64,000 nucleotides of DNA, taken from assembly GCF_900099825.1 (NCBI RefSeq), contig NZ_LT629693.1:4165001-4229000 (forward strand), written 5' to 3'. This stretch comes from Bradyrhizobium ottawaense (lineage in GTDB: Bacteria > Pseudomonadota > Alphaproteobacteria > Rhizobiales > Xanthobacteraceae). The notes beneath the pieces are model-generated. The model ran no database searches. It had not been told where the DNA came from and saw only the letters and a list, made by a program, of their open reading frames with translations. Every line of letters starts with the position of its first letter. Positions within the stretch are counted from its first letter, which is position 1. A program made the translations under genes and the position numbers. Shown in pieces: positions 18,955 to 31,765 of this stretch.

Positions 18955-19896
18955 TTACTTCTTCGCCGGCGCCATCTTGGAATCCTTCGCCGCGTCGGGT
19001 TTCGCCGGGGCGGTTTCAGGCTTGGGCGCATCCGGCTTCGCCGCGGTCTCGGCCGGCTTGTCCATGCGCTCGATCTTGGCCGCTTCGCGCAGCTTGCCGA
19101 CGTATTCGGCCTGCGCCTTGCGCGTCACATAGGTCTCGATCTGAGCCTTGACCTGCTCGAAATCGGGCGCCTTGCGGCTGCGCTTTTCCTCAACCTTGAT
19201 GACGTGCCAGCCGAACTGCGACTTGACCGGATCGGAGATCTTGCCGGGCTCGAGCGTGAAAGCGACGGCGGAGAATTCCGGCACCATCTGTTCCTTGGTG
19301 AAGAAGCCCAGATCGCCGCCATCGGACGCGCCGGGATCCTTGGACTTCTTCTTGGCCAGCTCGGCGAAATCCGCGCCCTTGTCCAGCTCGGCCTTGATCG
19401 CCTTGGCCTCATCCTCGGTCTCGACCAGGATGTGGCGGGCATGAACTTCCTGCTCGCCGGTGATCTGCTTGGAGGCCTCCTCGTAGACCTTCTTCATGGC
19501 GTCGTCGGTGGTCGCGGCCTTGCCTTCGGTGGCCAGCAGGCTGTCCATCAAGAGGCGGCTGCGCGTGAACGCCATCCGCCGCTTGAAATCCTCGGAATTC
19601 TCGACCTTCTTGTCCTCGGCGGCCTTGGCGACGATCTTCAGGTCGATCAGGAAGGACAGCACGTTGTCCTTTTTGGTGGCCGGATCCATCTGGGCGAGGC
19701 TGGGACCGAGTTCCTCTTCGGCGAGGGCGACGTCGCTCTGGCGGATCTCCACGCCGTTGACCTTGGCGAGAACGGGATTGTCCTCGGCTCGGACCGGCAG
19801 GCCGGTGGCCAAAAGCGCGGCCAGGCAGCCGGTCACGGCCAGGGAGGCCAAGCCGAAGCGCAGGCCGGTTTTCGTTTCCGGGAACGAGGAGGTCAT
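18955..19896 (-). CDS. Secreted peptidyl-prolyl cis-trans isomerase (parvulin type)
   Basis: The 313-residue protein has a signal peptide (cleavage near ARA-ED, residue 37), an N-terminal SurA/PrsA-like helical segment, and a parvulin domain near residues 150-250 with HARHILVETEDEAKAIKAEL, GGDLGFFTKEQMVPEF and FGWHVIKVEEKR. It should act in the periplasm on folding of exported proteins. The C-terminus is rich in Ala, Pro and Lys repeats (KPDAPKPETAPAKPDA). The ATG at 19896 has AAGGA upstream. It is divergent from secA, in keeping with a role in export. Confidence 0.92.
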   Translation of the reverse strand: MTSSFPETKTGLRFGLASLAVTGCLAALLATGLPVRAEDNPVLAKVNGVEIRQSDVALAEEELGPSLAQMDPATKKDNVLSFLIDLKIVAKAAEDKKVENSEDFKRRMAFTRSRLLMDSLLATEGKAATTDDAMKKVYEEASKQITGEQEVHARHILVETEDEAKAIKAELDKGADFAELAKKKSKDPGASDGGDLGFFTKEQMVPEFSAVAFTLEPGKISDPVKSQFGWHVIKVEEKRSRKAPDFEQVKAQIETYVTRKAQAEYVGKLREAAKIERMDKPAETAAKPDAPKPETAPAKPDAAKDSKMAPAKK

Positions 19897-20243
19897 GCAA
19901 AATCCTTGTCTTGAAGAAGGGGAACGCCAAAGGCGGCGGGACACTCGCCCAATCGTGAGGGCTTGGCAACGCGAAAAGTCTGTCAAAATGATGAATTCCT
20001 TGACATACGGGCCACGTTGACAACCCCCCGGCCCAGCCATATCTCTGCCGGAACCTATCGACGGTATTAAGCTTATTTTGCTGTGGTTTTTGCCGTTGAA
20101 CCTTGGATTGCTTAATTCCCACTCATCAGGCGGATGGCCCCTCAAAAGGGGCGTTCGCCACGACGCGTCACGGTGAGTTGATAGGCAGCCCGGTGGGACC
20201 ACGTCACGGCTGAAACGCAAGTACGGCAAAGGCAGGAATTGGC
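19897..20243. other. Divergent spacer between parvulin gene and secA
   Basis: These 347 bases hold the promoters of both flanking genes. TTGACA-like hexamers occur (for example at 19998-20003 on the plus strand and the complement of 19980-19985), but none has a convincing -10 at proper spacing, so I do not call a promoter. An AGGA lies about seven bases before the secA ATG. No gene or repeat is recognised. Confidence 0.5.
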
Positions 20244-23081
<2,838 letters not shown>

Positions 23082-23220
23082 GCGCACAATAGGCAATACT
23101 TTGAGTTAAGCTGGCGAATCGATCGCCGACTCATTGAAGGTATTTCAACCTGCTTGCTGATCTTCAGGGGCACCACGGCTGGAAGGCGCTCGCTCCGTCA
23201 ACGAAAGGATATGGAAGACC

Positions 23221-23478
23221 TTACCGCTTCGGTCGGGCCAATATTACACCAACAAGAAATGCGACTCCGAGTGCTTGCAAAGGTGCCTGCCGAGTCCATT
23301 TTCTAACGACATGCAACGGCATTCCCGGCAAGTTTAATTTCCTTGCTGTTGTGTGGACCTTTTCAACCACGGAGAAAAGATCCTCCGCAAACTGGTCCAC
23401 CAATGCTCGATTCGCATCTTCGGGACGCCCCTTGCCCAAGGTTTTTGGAGCGTTGAGCTTGTCAAGCAACTCACCCAT
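23221..23478 (-). CDS. Small protein with C-terminal membrane segment
   Basis: The 85-residue protein has an amphipathic N-terminal region (LVDQFAEDLFSVVEKVHTTARKLN) and a hydrophobic stretch near residues 66-80 (APLQALGVAFLVGVILARPKR) ending in basic residues, a layout like DUF883/ElaB-type tail-anchored proteins, though I cannot assign it to that family. It overlaps the upstream small gene by eight bases. Lower GC than the core genes suggests it is part of the accessory block. Confidence 0.6.
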   Translation of the reverse strand: MGELLDKLNAPKTLGKGRPEDANRALVDQFAEDLFSVVEKVHTTARKLNLPGMPLHVVRKWTRQAPLQALGVAFLVGVILARPKR

Positions 23479-23713
23479 TAGCAGAACTTTCTGTTGTTGA
23501 GTCTACTGCGCCTCGGGTGACGGTTAAGGCGCCGTCTTCATCCGGCGCCGAAAGTACAATGTGAAATCCGGCATCGCCAAGTTGCTGGACGTCGCACTTC
23601 GCCATCTTGGCTTCACTTTCAGGCACAACATAGTCGTGCCAACTGATGGGTTGAGCCACAGCAACCAGAGGCGTGCACGTAAGCGCTATAATAAAAAACG
23701 ACCCGGTTCTCAT
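23471..23713 (-). CDS. Small exported protein of unknown function
   Basis: The 80-residue product starts MRTGSFFIIALTCTPLVAVAQPISWHDYV, a clear signal peptide with likely cleavage after AVA, followed by a short acidic mature part with one cysteine. I know no family. The ATG at 23713 is preferred over an upstream in-frame start because it places the basic residue right before the hydrophobic core. It overlaps the following membrane-tail gene by eight bases, so both may be one unit. Confidence 0.55.
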   Translation of the reverse strand: MRTGSFFIIALTCTPLVAVAQPISWHDYVVPESEAKMAKCDVQQLGDAGFHIVLSAPDEDGALTVTRGAVDSTTESSANG

Positions 23714-23749
23714 TTCCCACCCTTCGAACAAATTGGCGGGCGACCAAAG

Positions 23750-23968
23750 TCAGCTACGGGGCATAATTTGTAGCTCCAGCAAAGCCAGCCGTTGCAGCGC
23801 AACAGGATCTCGTTCGCCGTCTTTGGCACTGCGGAGGATAGACTGGGCTATCGATTGTACGTTCGATGAACTCACCGGATCTGGAAGTGTTGCGACGGCC
23901 GCCTCCATCGCAGACTGCAGGATAGCGACGGTATCCGGTGAAAAGGATGCGTTAGCGAAGTCTTTCAT
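23750..23968 (-). CDS. Small hypothetical protein
   Basis: The 72-residue frame (start MKDFANASFSPDTVAILQSAMEAAVATLPDPV) is helical, has no signal or membrane segment, and ends LQRLALLELQIMPRS. Short helical proteins of this sort recur next to accessory genes in Bradyrhizobium, but I cannot name a family. A TTG at 23986 is an alternative start; the ATG has GGGA at about eight bases. Confidence 0.45.
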   Translation of the reverse strand: MKDFANASFSPDTVAILQSAMEAAVATLPDPVSSSNVQSIAQSILRSAKDGERDPVALQRLALLELQIMPRS

Positions 23969-24179
23969 GGCTTTGTTCCCGGCCAAGGATGCGAGCGGCG
24001 CTAAACAGGCGATGCAGGCTATGACCTCAACGGTCCAATAGGTGCGTCGTTCCGAGCTTAGCAGGTGGTTTCACGCAGAAAGCCGAGAGGGGCGGCCAGA
24101 CAGCTCGACCAGGAGAGCTACGTTTAAATTGGCCTGTTCAGTGGATCGGGAACCAACGTTCTTCTCGCCGCATTGTTGA

Positions 24180-24614
<435 letters not shown>

Positions 24615-25057
24615 CCGAGCATATACCCAAGGTTCGACGCATAGCTCGCTTGTTGCCGGCTTCGAGCCTATGGGTTTGCCTGGTATTGCCCGCTTGGGGA
24701 GCAACGCTCGATGCTTCGGCAATCAATAATGCTCAATATAGCTCCAAGCGGACATCTAAAGATTCCGTAGACCCAGCAGTCGTCAAAGCCGAAATTCTCC
24801 TTGACCGTGCGCAGTTCTCGCCGGGCGAAATTGACGGCAAGCTTGGTGCGAATGCGCAAAAAGCGTTGAAGGCGTTTGCCCTGGCCAACGGTCTTCCGAC
24901 AAGTGACGCTCTGACGGCGGATTCGTGGACGAAGCTCGTCGCGACTAGCCAAGACCCGGTCATCATTGAATACAAGATTACAGAAGGCGATGTGAAAGGA
25001 CCTTTTTTGAAAAGGCTGCCTTCGAAGCTCGAAGATATGAAAGACCTAAAGTCTCTA

Positions 25058-26098
25058 GAGCATTTTCCATTTTCTGTGAATCGAAGGGATTCCCATTGAG
25101 CTGCGAATAAGATTCTGTGGCCTTCTCGGACTGAGGAGGCTGGCAATGGGGTATTCGAACGACTTACGAATTCGAGTGATCCAGGTTGTTGAGGGTGGCG
25201 CGGCGGCGCGGGCTGCGGCAAGACAGTTTGTGATTGGGGATTCGACGGCGATCCGCTGGGCACAGCGCTGGCGGGAGACCGGTAGCTTTGAGGCCAAATC
25301 CAACAAGGGTCAGAGCCGGTCGCCGTTGAAGAAGCATGAGGAATGGTTGCTTGGGTTGGTTCGGCAGGAACCGGACCTGACTCTGGAAGAGATCCAGCGC
25401 CGTCTGCTCGATGAGCATCAACAAAAGGCGGGAATCGGGTCGGTCTGGCGGTTCTTCGACCGCCACGGCATCAGCTTCAAAAAAAAGCGTTCGGGCGGCC
25501 GAGCAAGATCGGCCTGACGTCGCCGCGGCGCGGACGGCATGGGCGGACAATCAACCCAAGCTCGATCCCGACCGACTGGTCTTCATCGACGAAACCGGCA
25601 CCTCGACCAAGATGGCACGGCTGTACGGCCGGGCTCCGCGCGGCGAGCGGCTGGTCGGCAAAATCCCGCATGGTCACTGGAAAACCAGCACCTTTGTTGC
25701 GGGCCTGCGCTCCACAGCCCTTACCGCACCATGCGTCATCGACGGCCCGATGAACGGCAATGCCTTCCTCGCCTATGTCGAACAGGTCCTGGTACCGACC
25801 CTCAAGCCAAACGACATTGTCGTGCTGGACAATCTCAGTGCCCATAAGGTGCCGGGGATACGTGAAGCGATCGAAGCTGCAGGCGCAAAGCTGCTTTACC
25901 TGCCTCCCTATTCGCCGGACTTCAATCCGATCGAGCAGCTCTTCGCAAAACTCAAAGCCTTGTTACGAAAGGCTGCCGAGCGCTCCGTGGAGAGCCTCTG
26001 GAACCGCATCGCCTGCCTGCTCGACGCCTTCCTGCCGGACGAATGCGCCAACTACTTCCGCAACTCCGGATATGCCGCATGCTAGGTGGAAAATGCTC
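25058..26098 (+). mobile_element. IS630-family insertion sequence, complete
   Basis: The 1041-bp element has 12-bp perfect terminal inverted repeats GAGCATTTTCCA and is flanked on both sides by TA (25056-25057 and 26099-26100), the target duplication expected for IS630. It carries one transposase split over two frames. The insertion breaks an L,D-transpeptidase gene in a CTAG context. The clean junctions suggest a recent event. Confidence 0.92.
25146..26085 (+). CDS. IS630-family transposase, expressed through a frameshift
   Basis: The first frame (25146-25517) encodes the helix-turn-helix half ([26 protein letters not shown]). The second frame encodes the DDE half: Asp in [13 protein letters not shown], Asp in [10 protein letters not shown] and Glu in [12 protein letters not shown], ending at 26085. 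The frames overlap at a run of eight A (25479-25486), where dropping one A (net +1) fuses them. Slippage at such runs is a known way for IS630 elements to make the full enzyme; a simple mutation is the alternative. The full protein would be about 312 residues. Confidence 0.85.
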
Positions 26099-26679
26099 TA
26101 GACTACTCCAGCCCACGGGAGGGCATCGCAGAGCGATTTCATATGAGCGAAGCTCTGCTGGTACTTTTGAATCCTGGTAAGCAGTTTGACAAAGCAGGCG
26201 ACACAATTTCGGTGGCGAACGTCTTGAACAAGCGTTCAGCAACGATCGGCCGAATTGAAGTCTACAAGACGATTCAAGCCGTTAAGGTCTTCGACCCCTC
26301 GGGCGCGATGGTTGCATTTTTTCCGGCGTCTGTTGGCAGCGAAGAGAAGCCCACACCTACCGGTACGTTTAAAGTCAGCTCGTCTGATGCCAACCCAAAT
26401 TATCGCTATAATCCAGATTACAAATTCAAAGGCGTGAAGACCAAAAAGCCGTTCACAATTGGGCCAGGACCAAACAATCCTGTCGGGTCATATTGGATTG
26501 GCCTGTCTGCAGAAGGCTACGGCATCCATGGCACGCCCAATCCAAGCAAGGTAGGCAAATCTGAGTCTCATGGGTGCGTCCGGTTAACCAACTGGGATGT
26601 GGCTTGGCTCGGCAAAAACGTAAAGAAAGGTACGCCTGTTGCGTTTATCGATGAGCCGCAAGCTGATCGAAAATAACGA

Positions 26680-26838
26680 TCAAGTGGTTTTCGACACGCC
26701 CATCGTGCCGCCTTCACCGATATGGCTTCCCTTCTCACTGTTCATCTCCTTACGAACTGATTCAATTTCCCTTTCGGAAAGCTTCTCAATTCCCGCGAGC
26801 TTGTTACGAGCTTCCGTGGCTCTGATCAGCTCGTCCAT
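26680..26838 (-). pseudogene. Remnant resembling the C-terminal tail of a low-affinity iron permease
   Basis: This 52-residue frame reads MDELIRATEARNKLAGIEKLSEREIESVRKEM, then a polar tail to a TGA stop. The pattern matches, from memory, the cytosolic tail of low-affinity iron permease family proteins. Reading in the same frame upstream gives about 21 more codons without an ATG until a stop, and no transmembrane part is present. It therefore looks like the end of a gene whose front was lost. A free-standing small protein is the alternative. Confidence 0.45.
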
Positions 26839-26896
26839 ATTCAGGGAATACTGGACTGGAGATTGTTGTTTTGCAGGAGTCAGAAGCGCTTCGCGC

Positions 26897-28396
26897 TTAC
26901 TTCACTGCCCCGAAGCGGCTGTCGAACGAGTTCGACGACACGATCGGCGCCGAGCCCGCAACCTGGCTGGGTGCTGAGGGCGCAGGGGCGACGGCTTGCG
27001 CCGGCGCATCGGAGACGGACGGTTTTAACGCCGGCTTGGCGGCGGCAACCTTGGGCGCTGACGTCTTCGGGACCGATGCTTCCGGGCGCGGCGTTTCGGT
27101 TCGCTTGGCCTCGATCACCTTCGGCTTCGCGGGCGGCGGCGGTGCGCTGGCCGTGGTGGCGGTCGAATCCGCGGTGCCGCCGATGCCGACCTTGCGGGCG
27201 AGGCTGGAGAAGAAGCCGTCGTTCTGCGCTGTCGGCGCGGCGTTCGCGACCCGGGTCGGTCCGGCCGTCGGCGCCGGTGCTGCCGCCAGTTTCGGCTCTT
27301 CGGGCGCGCCCTGCAGCAGGTTGTCGGACGGCGACGCCGGCGCACGGGGCGGATTGACGGTTGACGGAATGGTGCCCGGCGCGCGCGACAGCGCCAGCAC
27401 CGACAGGCCCTGGCTGTCGCCGCCTTCGGACAGGCCGGTGTTGCCTTCAGGCACCCGGGCGGCGAATATCTTGTTCATGCCGCCGTCGATGCCGGTATTG
27501 ATCCGCGCAACCGGTGTTCCCTTGGCAATCAGCTTGGCGGTCTCGGCGAGATCGGTGGCCTGCTTCTCGCGCACGGCGTCGGCGACCTCTTCCGGAATCG
27601 CGTAGGCCGGGCACTTGGCGGAGGCGTCGAACACGGGGTCACGCGTGGCGTTCGGCGCCCGCATGGCATCAAACACGTATTTCTTTTCGCAGAAATCGAC
27701 CTTGGGCTCCTGCTTTGTCACCTCGAAATGATCGTAGCCTTCCTTGATCATTTTCCAGAACGGCATGTTCGGGTTGTTGCGGTGCTTGGCCATGTTGATC
27801 GGCGTCATCCGGAACGGATAGGCCTGCAACTGGAACGATTTCTGGCCGCCAAAGAACGATTCGCGGCCGAGCGAATAGATTTCCGCGATCTGCTCGTCGG
27901 TCATGGCGTAGCAGCCGCGCGAGGAGCAATCGCCGTGTACCATCAACTGCGAGCCGGTACGGCCGAGCGAACGGTCGAACGCGTTGGGATAGCCGGTGTT
28001 GAAGGAGAGGTAGTAGGCCGACTGCGGATTCATCTGCGCCGGCGAAATATTGTAGAAGCCTTCCGGCGCCTGACGGTCGCCTTCGCGGACCTTGGGTCCG
28101 AGATCGCCGGACCAGCGGCAGATCGGATAGGTCTTCAGCAGCGCAAAGCGTCCTGAGCGATCCTGCTTCCAGACCTCAAGCTCGGCTTCCTGCTTGAACA
28201 GCCGGACCAGGACCGGCGAATTCAGGTCCATGTCCTTTTCGACCATCGCCTGGATCAGCTTCGGCGGGACCGGCTGATTGGCCTTGGCGTTAGTGGCGAG
28301 TGAGATTTCGTCGCTGTTGCAGCCGGCCAACAGCACACCGGCACCCGCAAGGGCAGCCGACGTGACGAGCGCGCGAACCAGCGAGCGGTATTTCAA
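26897..28396 (-). CDS. Murein L,D-transpeptidase family lipoprotein (YafK-like)
   Basis: The 499-residue protein has a lipoprotein signal ending LLAGC (near residue 26), then a YkuD-type domain with FNTGYPNAFDRSLGRTGSQLMVHGDCSSRGCYAMTD, where the Cys of SRGCYAMTD is the expected nucleophile (near residue 186). The second half is low-complexity Ala/Pro and probably disordered in the periplasm. YafK-like enzymes act on peptidoglycan or detach Braun-type lipoprotein. It stands upstream of the iron-permease remnant, with accA further upstream on the same strand. Confidence 0.88.
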   Translation of the reverse strand: MKYRSLVRALVTSAALAGAGVLLAGCNSDEISLATNAKANQPVPPKLIQAMVEKDMDLNSPVLVRLFKQEAELEVWKQDRSGRFALLKTYPICRWSGDLGPKVREGDRQAPEGFYNISPAQMNPQSAYYLSFNTGYPNAFDRSLGRTGSQLMVHGDCSSRGCYAMTDEQIAEIYSLGRESFFGGQKSFQLQAYPFRMTPINMAKHRNNPNMPFWKMIKEGYDHFEVTKQEPKVDFCEKKYVFDAMRAPNATRDPVFDASAKCPAYAIPEEVADAVREKQATDLAETAKLIAKGTPVARINTGIDGGMNKIFAARVPEGNTGLSEGGDSQGLSVLALSRAPGTIPSTVNPPRAPASPSDNLLQGAPEEPKLAAAPAPTAGPTRVANAAPTAQNDGFFSSLARKVGIGGTADSTATTASAPPPPAKPKVIEAKRTETPRPEASVPKTSAPKVAAAKPALKPSVSDAPAQAVAPAPSAPSQVAGSAPIVSSNSFDSRFGAVK

Positions 28397-28627
28397 AGGC
28401 TAAGCTCCACACCCATCGGGCAATGTTCGCACCCCAACCATAGCGTCATGCCCTGAAGCCAATGTATAAAATCTTACCCTTTGGCCCTTTTGGTCGCAAC
28501 CTGAACCAACCGTGCCGGCCGGCTCCACGGCGGGCATGGTCAACAGAAGTTAAAGAACGGGCTCGGGGCCTAATTGCGGCCGAAATCAATGATTTGATCA
28601 AAAATTGGCGGTTTTGGGGGCGGCCAT

Positions 28628-28684
28628 GGCGTTTTCGAGCGAAGTGGAGCCCGGTTCGCGTCAAGAAAACGTGTCAAAGCAAAA
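28628..28684. repeat. Dispersed repeat, copy of the 2011 element
   Basis: GCGTTTTCGAGCGAAGTGGA, CCGGTTCGCG and GAAAACGTGTCA match the element at 2011 with few changes. It lies just downstream of the accA stop. Confidence 0.7.
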
Positions 28685-28689
28685 GTGCC

Positions 28690-29652
28690 CTAGCCGAGCT
28701 TGCGGCCGATATCGAGGAATTTCTGCCGGCGCTGCCGGCGGACGCCGTCCGCATCGAGGTTGCGGAGGTCGTCGAAGGCCTGCGCGATGGCATCGCCGGT
28801 GGCCGCGATCATGACGGCCGAATCACGGTGGGCGCCGCCGGCGGGCTCTTTCAGGATCTGGTCGATCACGCCGAACCGCAGCATGTCCTGGGCCGTGATC
28901 TTCATGCTGGTCGCGGCTTCCTGGGCCTTGGTGCCGTCGCGCCACAGGATCGAGGACGCCGCTTCCGGCGAGATCACGCTGTAGATCGCATGTTCGAACA
29001 TCAGCACCTTGTTGGCGGTGGTGATGGCGATGGCGCCGCCGGACATGCCTTCGCCGGTGACGATCGCGACATTGGGTACGCCGAGCGACAGGCAGGCATC
29101 GGTGGAGCGCGCGATCGCTTCCGCCTGGCCGCGTTCCTCGGCGCCGATGCCGGGATAGGCGCCGGCCGAATCGACAATCGACAGCACCGGGATGCCGAAC
29201 CGGTCGGCCATCTCCATCAGGCGCACGGCCTTGCGGTAGCCTTCGGGGCGCGCCATGCCGAAATTATGCTTGATGCGGCTCTCGGTGGTGGCGCCCTTTT
29301 CCTGGCCGATGACGCAGATGCTCTCGCCGCGGAAGCGGCCGAAGCCGCCCATCAGCGCCTCGTCCTCGCCGAACTTGCGGTCGCCCGCCATCGGCGTGAA
29401 TTCCGATATCAGCGCGTTGACGAAATCGGTGAAGTGCGGCCGCTGCGGATGCCGCGCCACCAGCGTCTTCTGCCAGGGCGTCAGGTTGGCGTAGAGGTCC
29501 GTCAGCGCCTGCGACGCCTTGTCCTCGATCCGCGTGATCTCGTCGCCGATGTCGCTGCCGGTCGCGGCAAGCGCACGCAACTCGTCGACCTTGGCCTCGA
29601 GTTCGGCGACGGGTTTTTCGAAGTCGAGATAGCTGCGCATCTGATCCGGCAT
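28690..29652 (-). CDS. accA: Acetyl-CoA carboxylase carboxyltransferase subunit alpha
   Basis: AccA forms, with AccD, the carboxyltransferase that makes malonyl-CoA for fatty-acid synthesis. The 320-residue protein begins MPDQMRSYLDFEKPVAELEAKVDEL and has GRKFGEDEALMGG-type core sequence, IVDSAGAYPGIGAEERGQAEAIA, and GEGMSGGAIAI, the oxyanion-hole region. Length is normal. The ATG at 29652 is used; a TTG one codon earlier exists. Confidence 0.96.
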   Translation of the reverse strand: MPDQMRSYLDFEKPVAELEAKVDELRALAATGSDIGDEITRIEDKASQALTDLYANLTPWQKTLVARHPQRPHFTDFVNALISEFTPMAGDRKFGEDEALMGGFGRFRGESICVIGQEKGATTESRIKHNFGMARPEGYRKAVRLMEMADRFGIPVLSIVDSAGAYPGIGAEERGQAEAIARSTDACLSLGVPNVAIVTGEGMSGGAIAITTANKVLMFEHAIYSVISPEAASSILWRDGTKAQEAATSMKITAQDMLRFGVIDQILKEPAGGAHRDSAVMIAATGDAIAQAFDDLRNLDADGVRRQRRQKFLDIGRKLG

Positions 29653-29854
29653 CAAATCAATATAGGGAACAACGCGACAGGACGCGAAGCGGTTTCGATC
29701 CGTCCCCAGAAAGCACGCATCTTCAATGATTTAGCGTGGATTTCAACTGCGGAGAGCCTGATTGCGAAACGCACGCCGAGCACGGCCGCGGGCGGGAGAC
29801 GGCTCTTTCGGGGGAGACGGCGCGGAAGTCAAGGCGTGCGGGTCACGGCGAAGT

Positions 29855-30814
29855 CTACTTCTCCGCCAGCGGATGCAGGTCGCGCACCAGGCTCTTCAGC
29901 CGTTCCTCGACCACATGGGTATAGATCTGCGTGGTCGAGATATCGGTGTGGCCGAGCAGCGTCTGCACGATGCGCAGGTCGGCGCCGTTGTGCAGCAGGT
30001 GGCTGGCAAAGGCGTGGCGCAGCACGTGCGGCGACACCAGCCGCGGCGCGAGACCTGAGGCGGCCGCCAGTTCCTTCAGGTCGCGTGCAAAATGCTGTCG
30101 CGTCAGATGTCCGCTCTCGCCGAAGGAGGGAAACAGCCATTTCGAGGCGGGGGTGTTTTTCTTGTTCTCGGGCTTCAGTACCTCCATCGCGGCGAGATAG
30201 TCGGCCATCGCCTGCCGGGAGGCTTCGTTCAGTGGCACCAGCCGTTCCTTGTTGCCCTTGCCGCGCACCACGATCATGCGGATGTCGCGGCGCGAGGCCG
30301 ACAGCGGCAGCGCCACCAGTTCCGAGACGCGCAGGCCGGTGGCGTACAGCACTTCCAGTAGGCAATGCAGCCGCAGCGCGCGCAGCCGCTGCTGCGGCGA
30401 GGCGTCCTGCTCCGTCAGTTCCTTGGCCCGCGTCAGCATGCGATCGACGTCCGCTATCGACAGCACCTTGGGCAGGCCGCGGCCGCGCTTCGGACCCGAC
30501 AGGATCGCTGCCGGATCGTCGCTGCGGATTCGCTCGTTCAGCAGGAAGCGAAACAAGTGCCGCATCGCCGACAGCCGCCGCGCCACGCTGGAGGACTTGA
30601 AACCTCTCGCATCGAGATCGGCGAGGTAGTTCCGCAAGGCTTCCGTTTCGGCGCCGGCAAAGCTCTGGCTGCTGCGACCGAGGAATTCGGAAAAATCCGT
30701 CAGGTCGCGGCGATAGGCGTCGAGCGTATTGTCGCCAGCCCCCTGTTCCGCCGCGAGCATGTCGAGGAACAGGTTGATCAGTTTGGCGTCGGAGGTCTTC
30801 GATGGGTTCCGCAT
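29855..30814 (-). CDS. xerD: Tyrosine recombinase XerD-type
   Basis: The 319-residue protein has the SAM-like N-terminal DNA-binding domain ([22 protein letters not shown]) and a catalytic domain with Arg in [15 protein letters not shown], His-x-x-Arg in [14 protein letters not shown], His in [15 protein letters not shown] and the Tyr nucleophile in the last segment. XerD works with XerC at dif to resolve chromosome dimers. Position next to accA and aroK is as I recall from Bradyrhizobium, favouring the housekeeping enzyme over an integrase. Confidence 0.92.
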   Translation of the reverse strand: MRNPSKTSDAKLINLFLDMLAAEQGAGDNTLDAYRRDLTDFSEFLGRSSQSFAGAETEALRNYLADLDARGFKSSSVARRLSAMRHLFRFLLNERIRSDDPAAILSGPKRGRGLPKVLSIADVDRMLTRAKELTEQDASPQQRLRALRLHCLLEVLYATGLRVSELVALPLSASRRDIRMIVVRGKGNKERLVPLNEASRQAMADYLAAMEVLKPENKKNTPASKWLFPSFGESGHLTRQHFARDLKELAAASGLAPRLVSPHVLRHAFASHLLHNGADLRIVQTLLGHTDISTTQIYTHVVEERLKSLVRDLHPLAEK

Positions 30815-30830
30815 CGTCAGACCATAGCGC

Positions 30831-30977
30831 CTATTTCTTGAGGAACTTGTCTGCCGGAATGGTGACGGTCATTTCTCGGGGCTTCGGATTGACGAAATTC
30901 GCCAGCGCGAAAATAGCACCGTAGATCACCCCGGCGATGACGCCGACGACCGTCAGAAAGCGGAACAGACTAGGCAT
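30831..30977 (-). CDS. Conserved-looking 48-residue membrane peptide
   Basis: The short frame reads MPSLFRFLTVVGVIAGVIYGAIFALANFVNPKPREM and ends VTIPADKFLKK. It has one strong transmembrane helix near residues 7-29 and a short polar tail. The stop lies 16 bases before the xerD start, so it is probably the first gene of a unit with xerD. I cannot name the family. Codon use matches the core genes, which supports a real gene. Confidence 0.6.
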   Translation of the reverse strand: MPSLFRFLTVVGVIAGVIYGAIFALANFVNPKPREMTVTIPADKFLKK

Positions 30978-31119
30978 ATGGGGGCTCAGGCGGCGAAATT
31001 AACCATTGAAATCATCCAACATGTTCCCCGCCGGCTTGCAAGAGTCTCTGGCAAGGGCGTCGCTGGGGGTAGTATAGGTGGCCCCGAACGCCCAAAAATC
31101 CATCGATGACCGAGTTTTG

Positions 31120-31752
31120 ATGCCCGAGACCGCCGCCCAGGTACCCGCCAGTACCCCTCAGGATGCCGAGATCGCGGCCGCCCTGGGAACGCGGTCGGTC
31201 GTGCTGGTCGGCATGATGGGGGCCGGCAAATCCACCATCGGCCGCCGGCTGGCGGCGCGGCTGCGGCTGCCGTTTCTCGACGCCGACATCGAGATCGAGG
31301 CGGCGGCGAGCATGACGATACCGGAAATCTTCGCGGCCCACGGCGAGCCGTATTTCCGGGACGGCGAGGCGCGGGTGATCGCGCGGTTGCTCGACAACGG
31401 ACCGGCGGTGGTTGCGACCGGCGGCGGTGCCTTCATGCGCGAGGAGACCCGCAACCTCATTCGCGCCAAGGCGGTTTCGATCTGGCTCAAGGCCGACGCC
31501 GACGTGATCATGAAACGCGTCAAGCGCCGCGCCGACCGGCCGCTGCTGCAGACCGAGGATCCGGCTGCGACCGTTAGCCGTCTGCTCGAAGCGCGCGAGC
31601 CGGTCTATCAGACGGCCGACCTGACAATCTGGTCGCGCGACGTGCCGCACGATCGCATCGTCGACGAATGTATCGATGCCTTGCGCGCCCGGCTGGGTGT
31701 CGGCTCTGCGGCGGTCCAACCAACACCGGATGGGATCAGCGCCACGCCATGA
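31120..31752 (+). CDS. aroK: Shikimate kinase
   Basis: AroK phosphorylates shikimate in the common aromatic pathway. The 210-residue product has the P-loop GMMGAGKSTIGRRLA near residue 33, the shikimate-binding DADIEIE and GEPYFRDGEARVI segments, and the GGGAFM motif. The ATG at 31120 is preferred; a GTG at 31078 would add 14 residues. It is followed by aroB after 13 bases, a standard pairing. Confidence 0.94.
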   Translation: MPETAAQVPASTPQDAEIAAALGTRSVVLVGMMGAGKSTIGRRLAARLRLPFLDADIEIEAAASMTIPEIFAAHGEPYFRDGEARVIARLLDNGPAVVATGGGAFMREETRNLIRAKAVSIWLKADADVIMKRVKRRADRPLLQTEDPAATVSRLLEAREPVYQTADLTIWSRDVPHDRIVDECIDALRARLGVGSAAVQPTPDGISATP

Positions 31753-31765
31753 CTTTGGGACCAAA

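Noticed and set aside
28462..30600. 712-codon plus-strand frame over accA and xerD
   Set aside because: Antisense to two well supported genes, and its own translation is compositionally biased.
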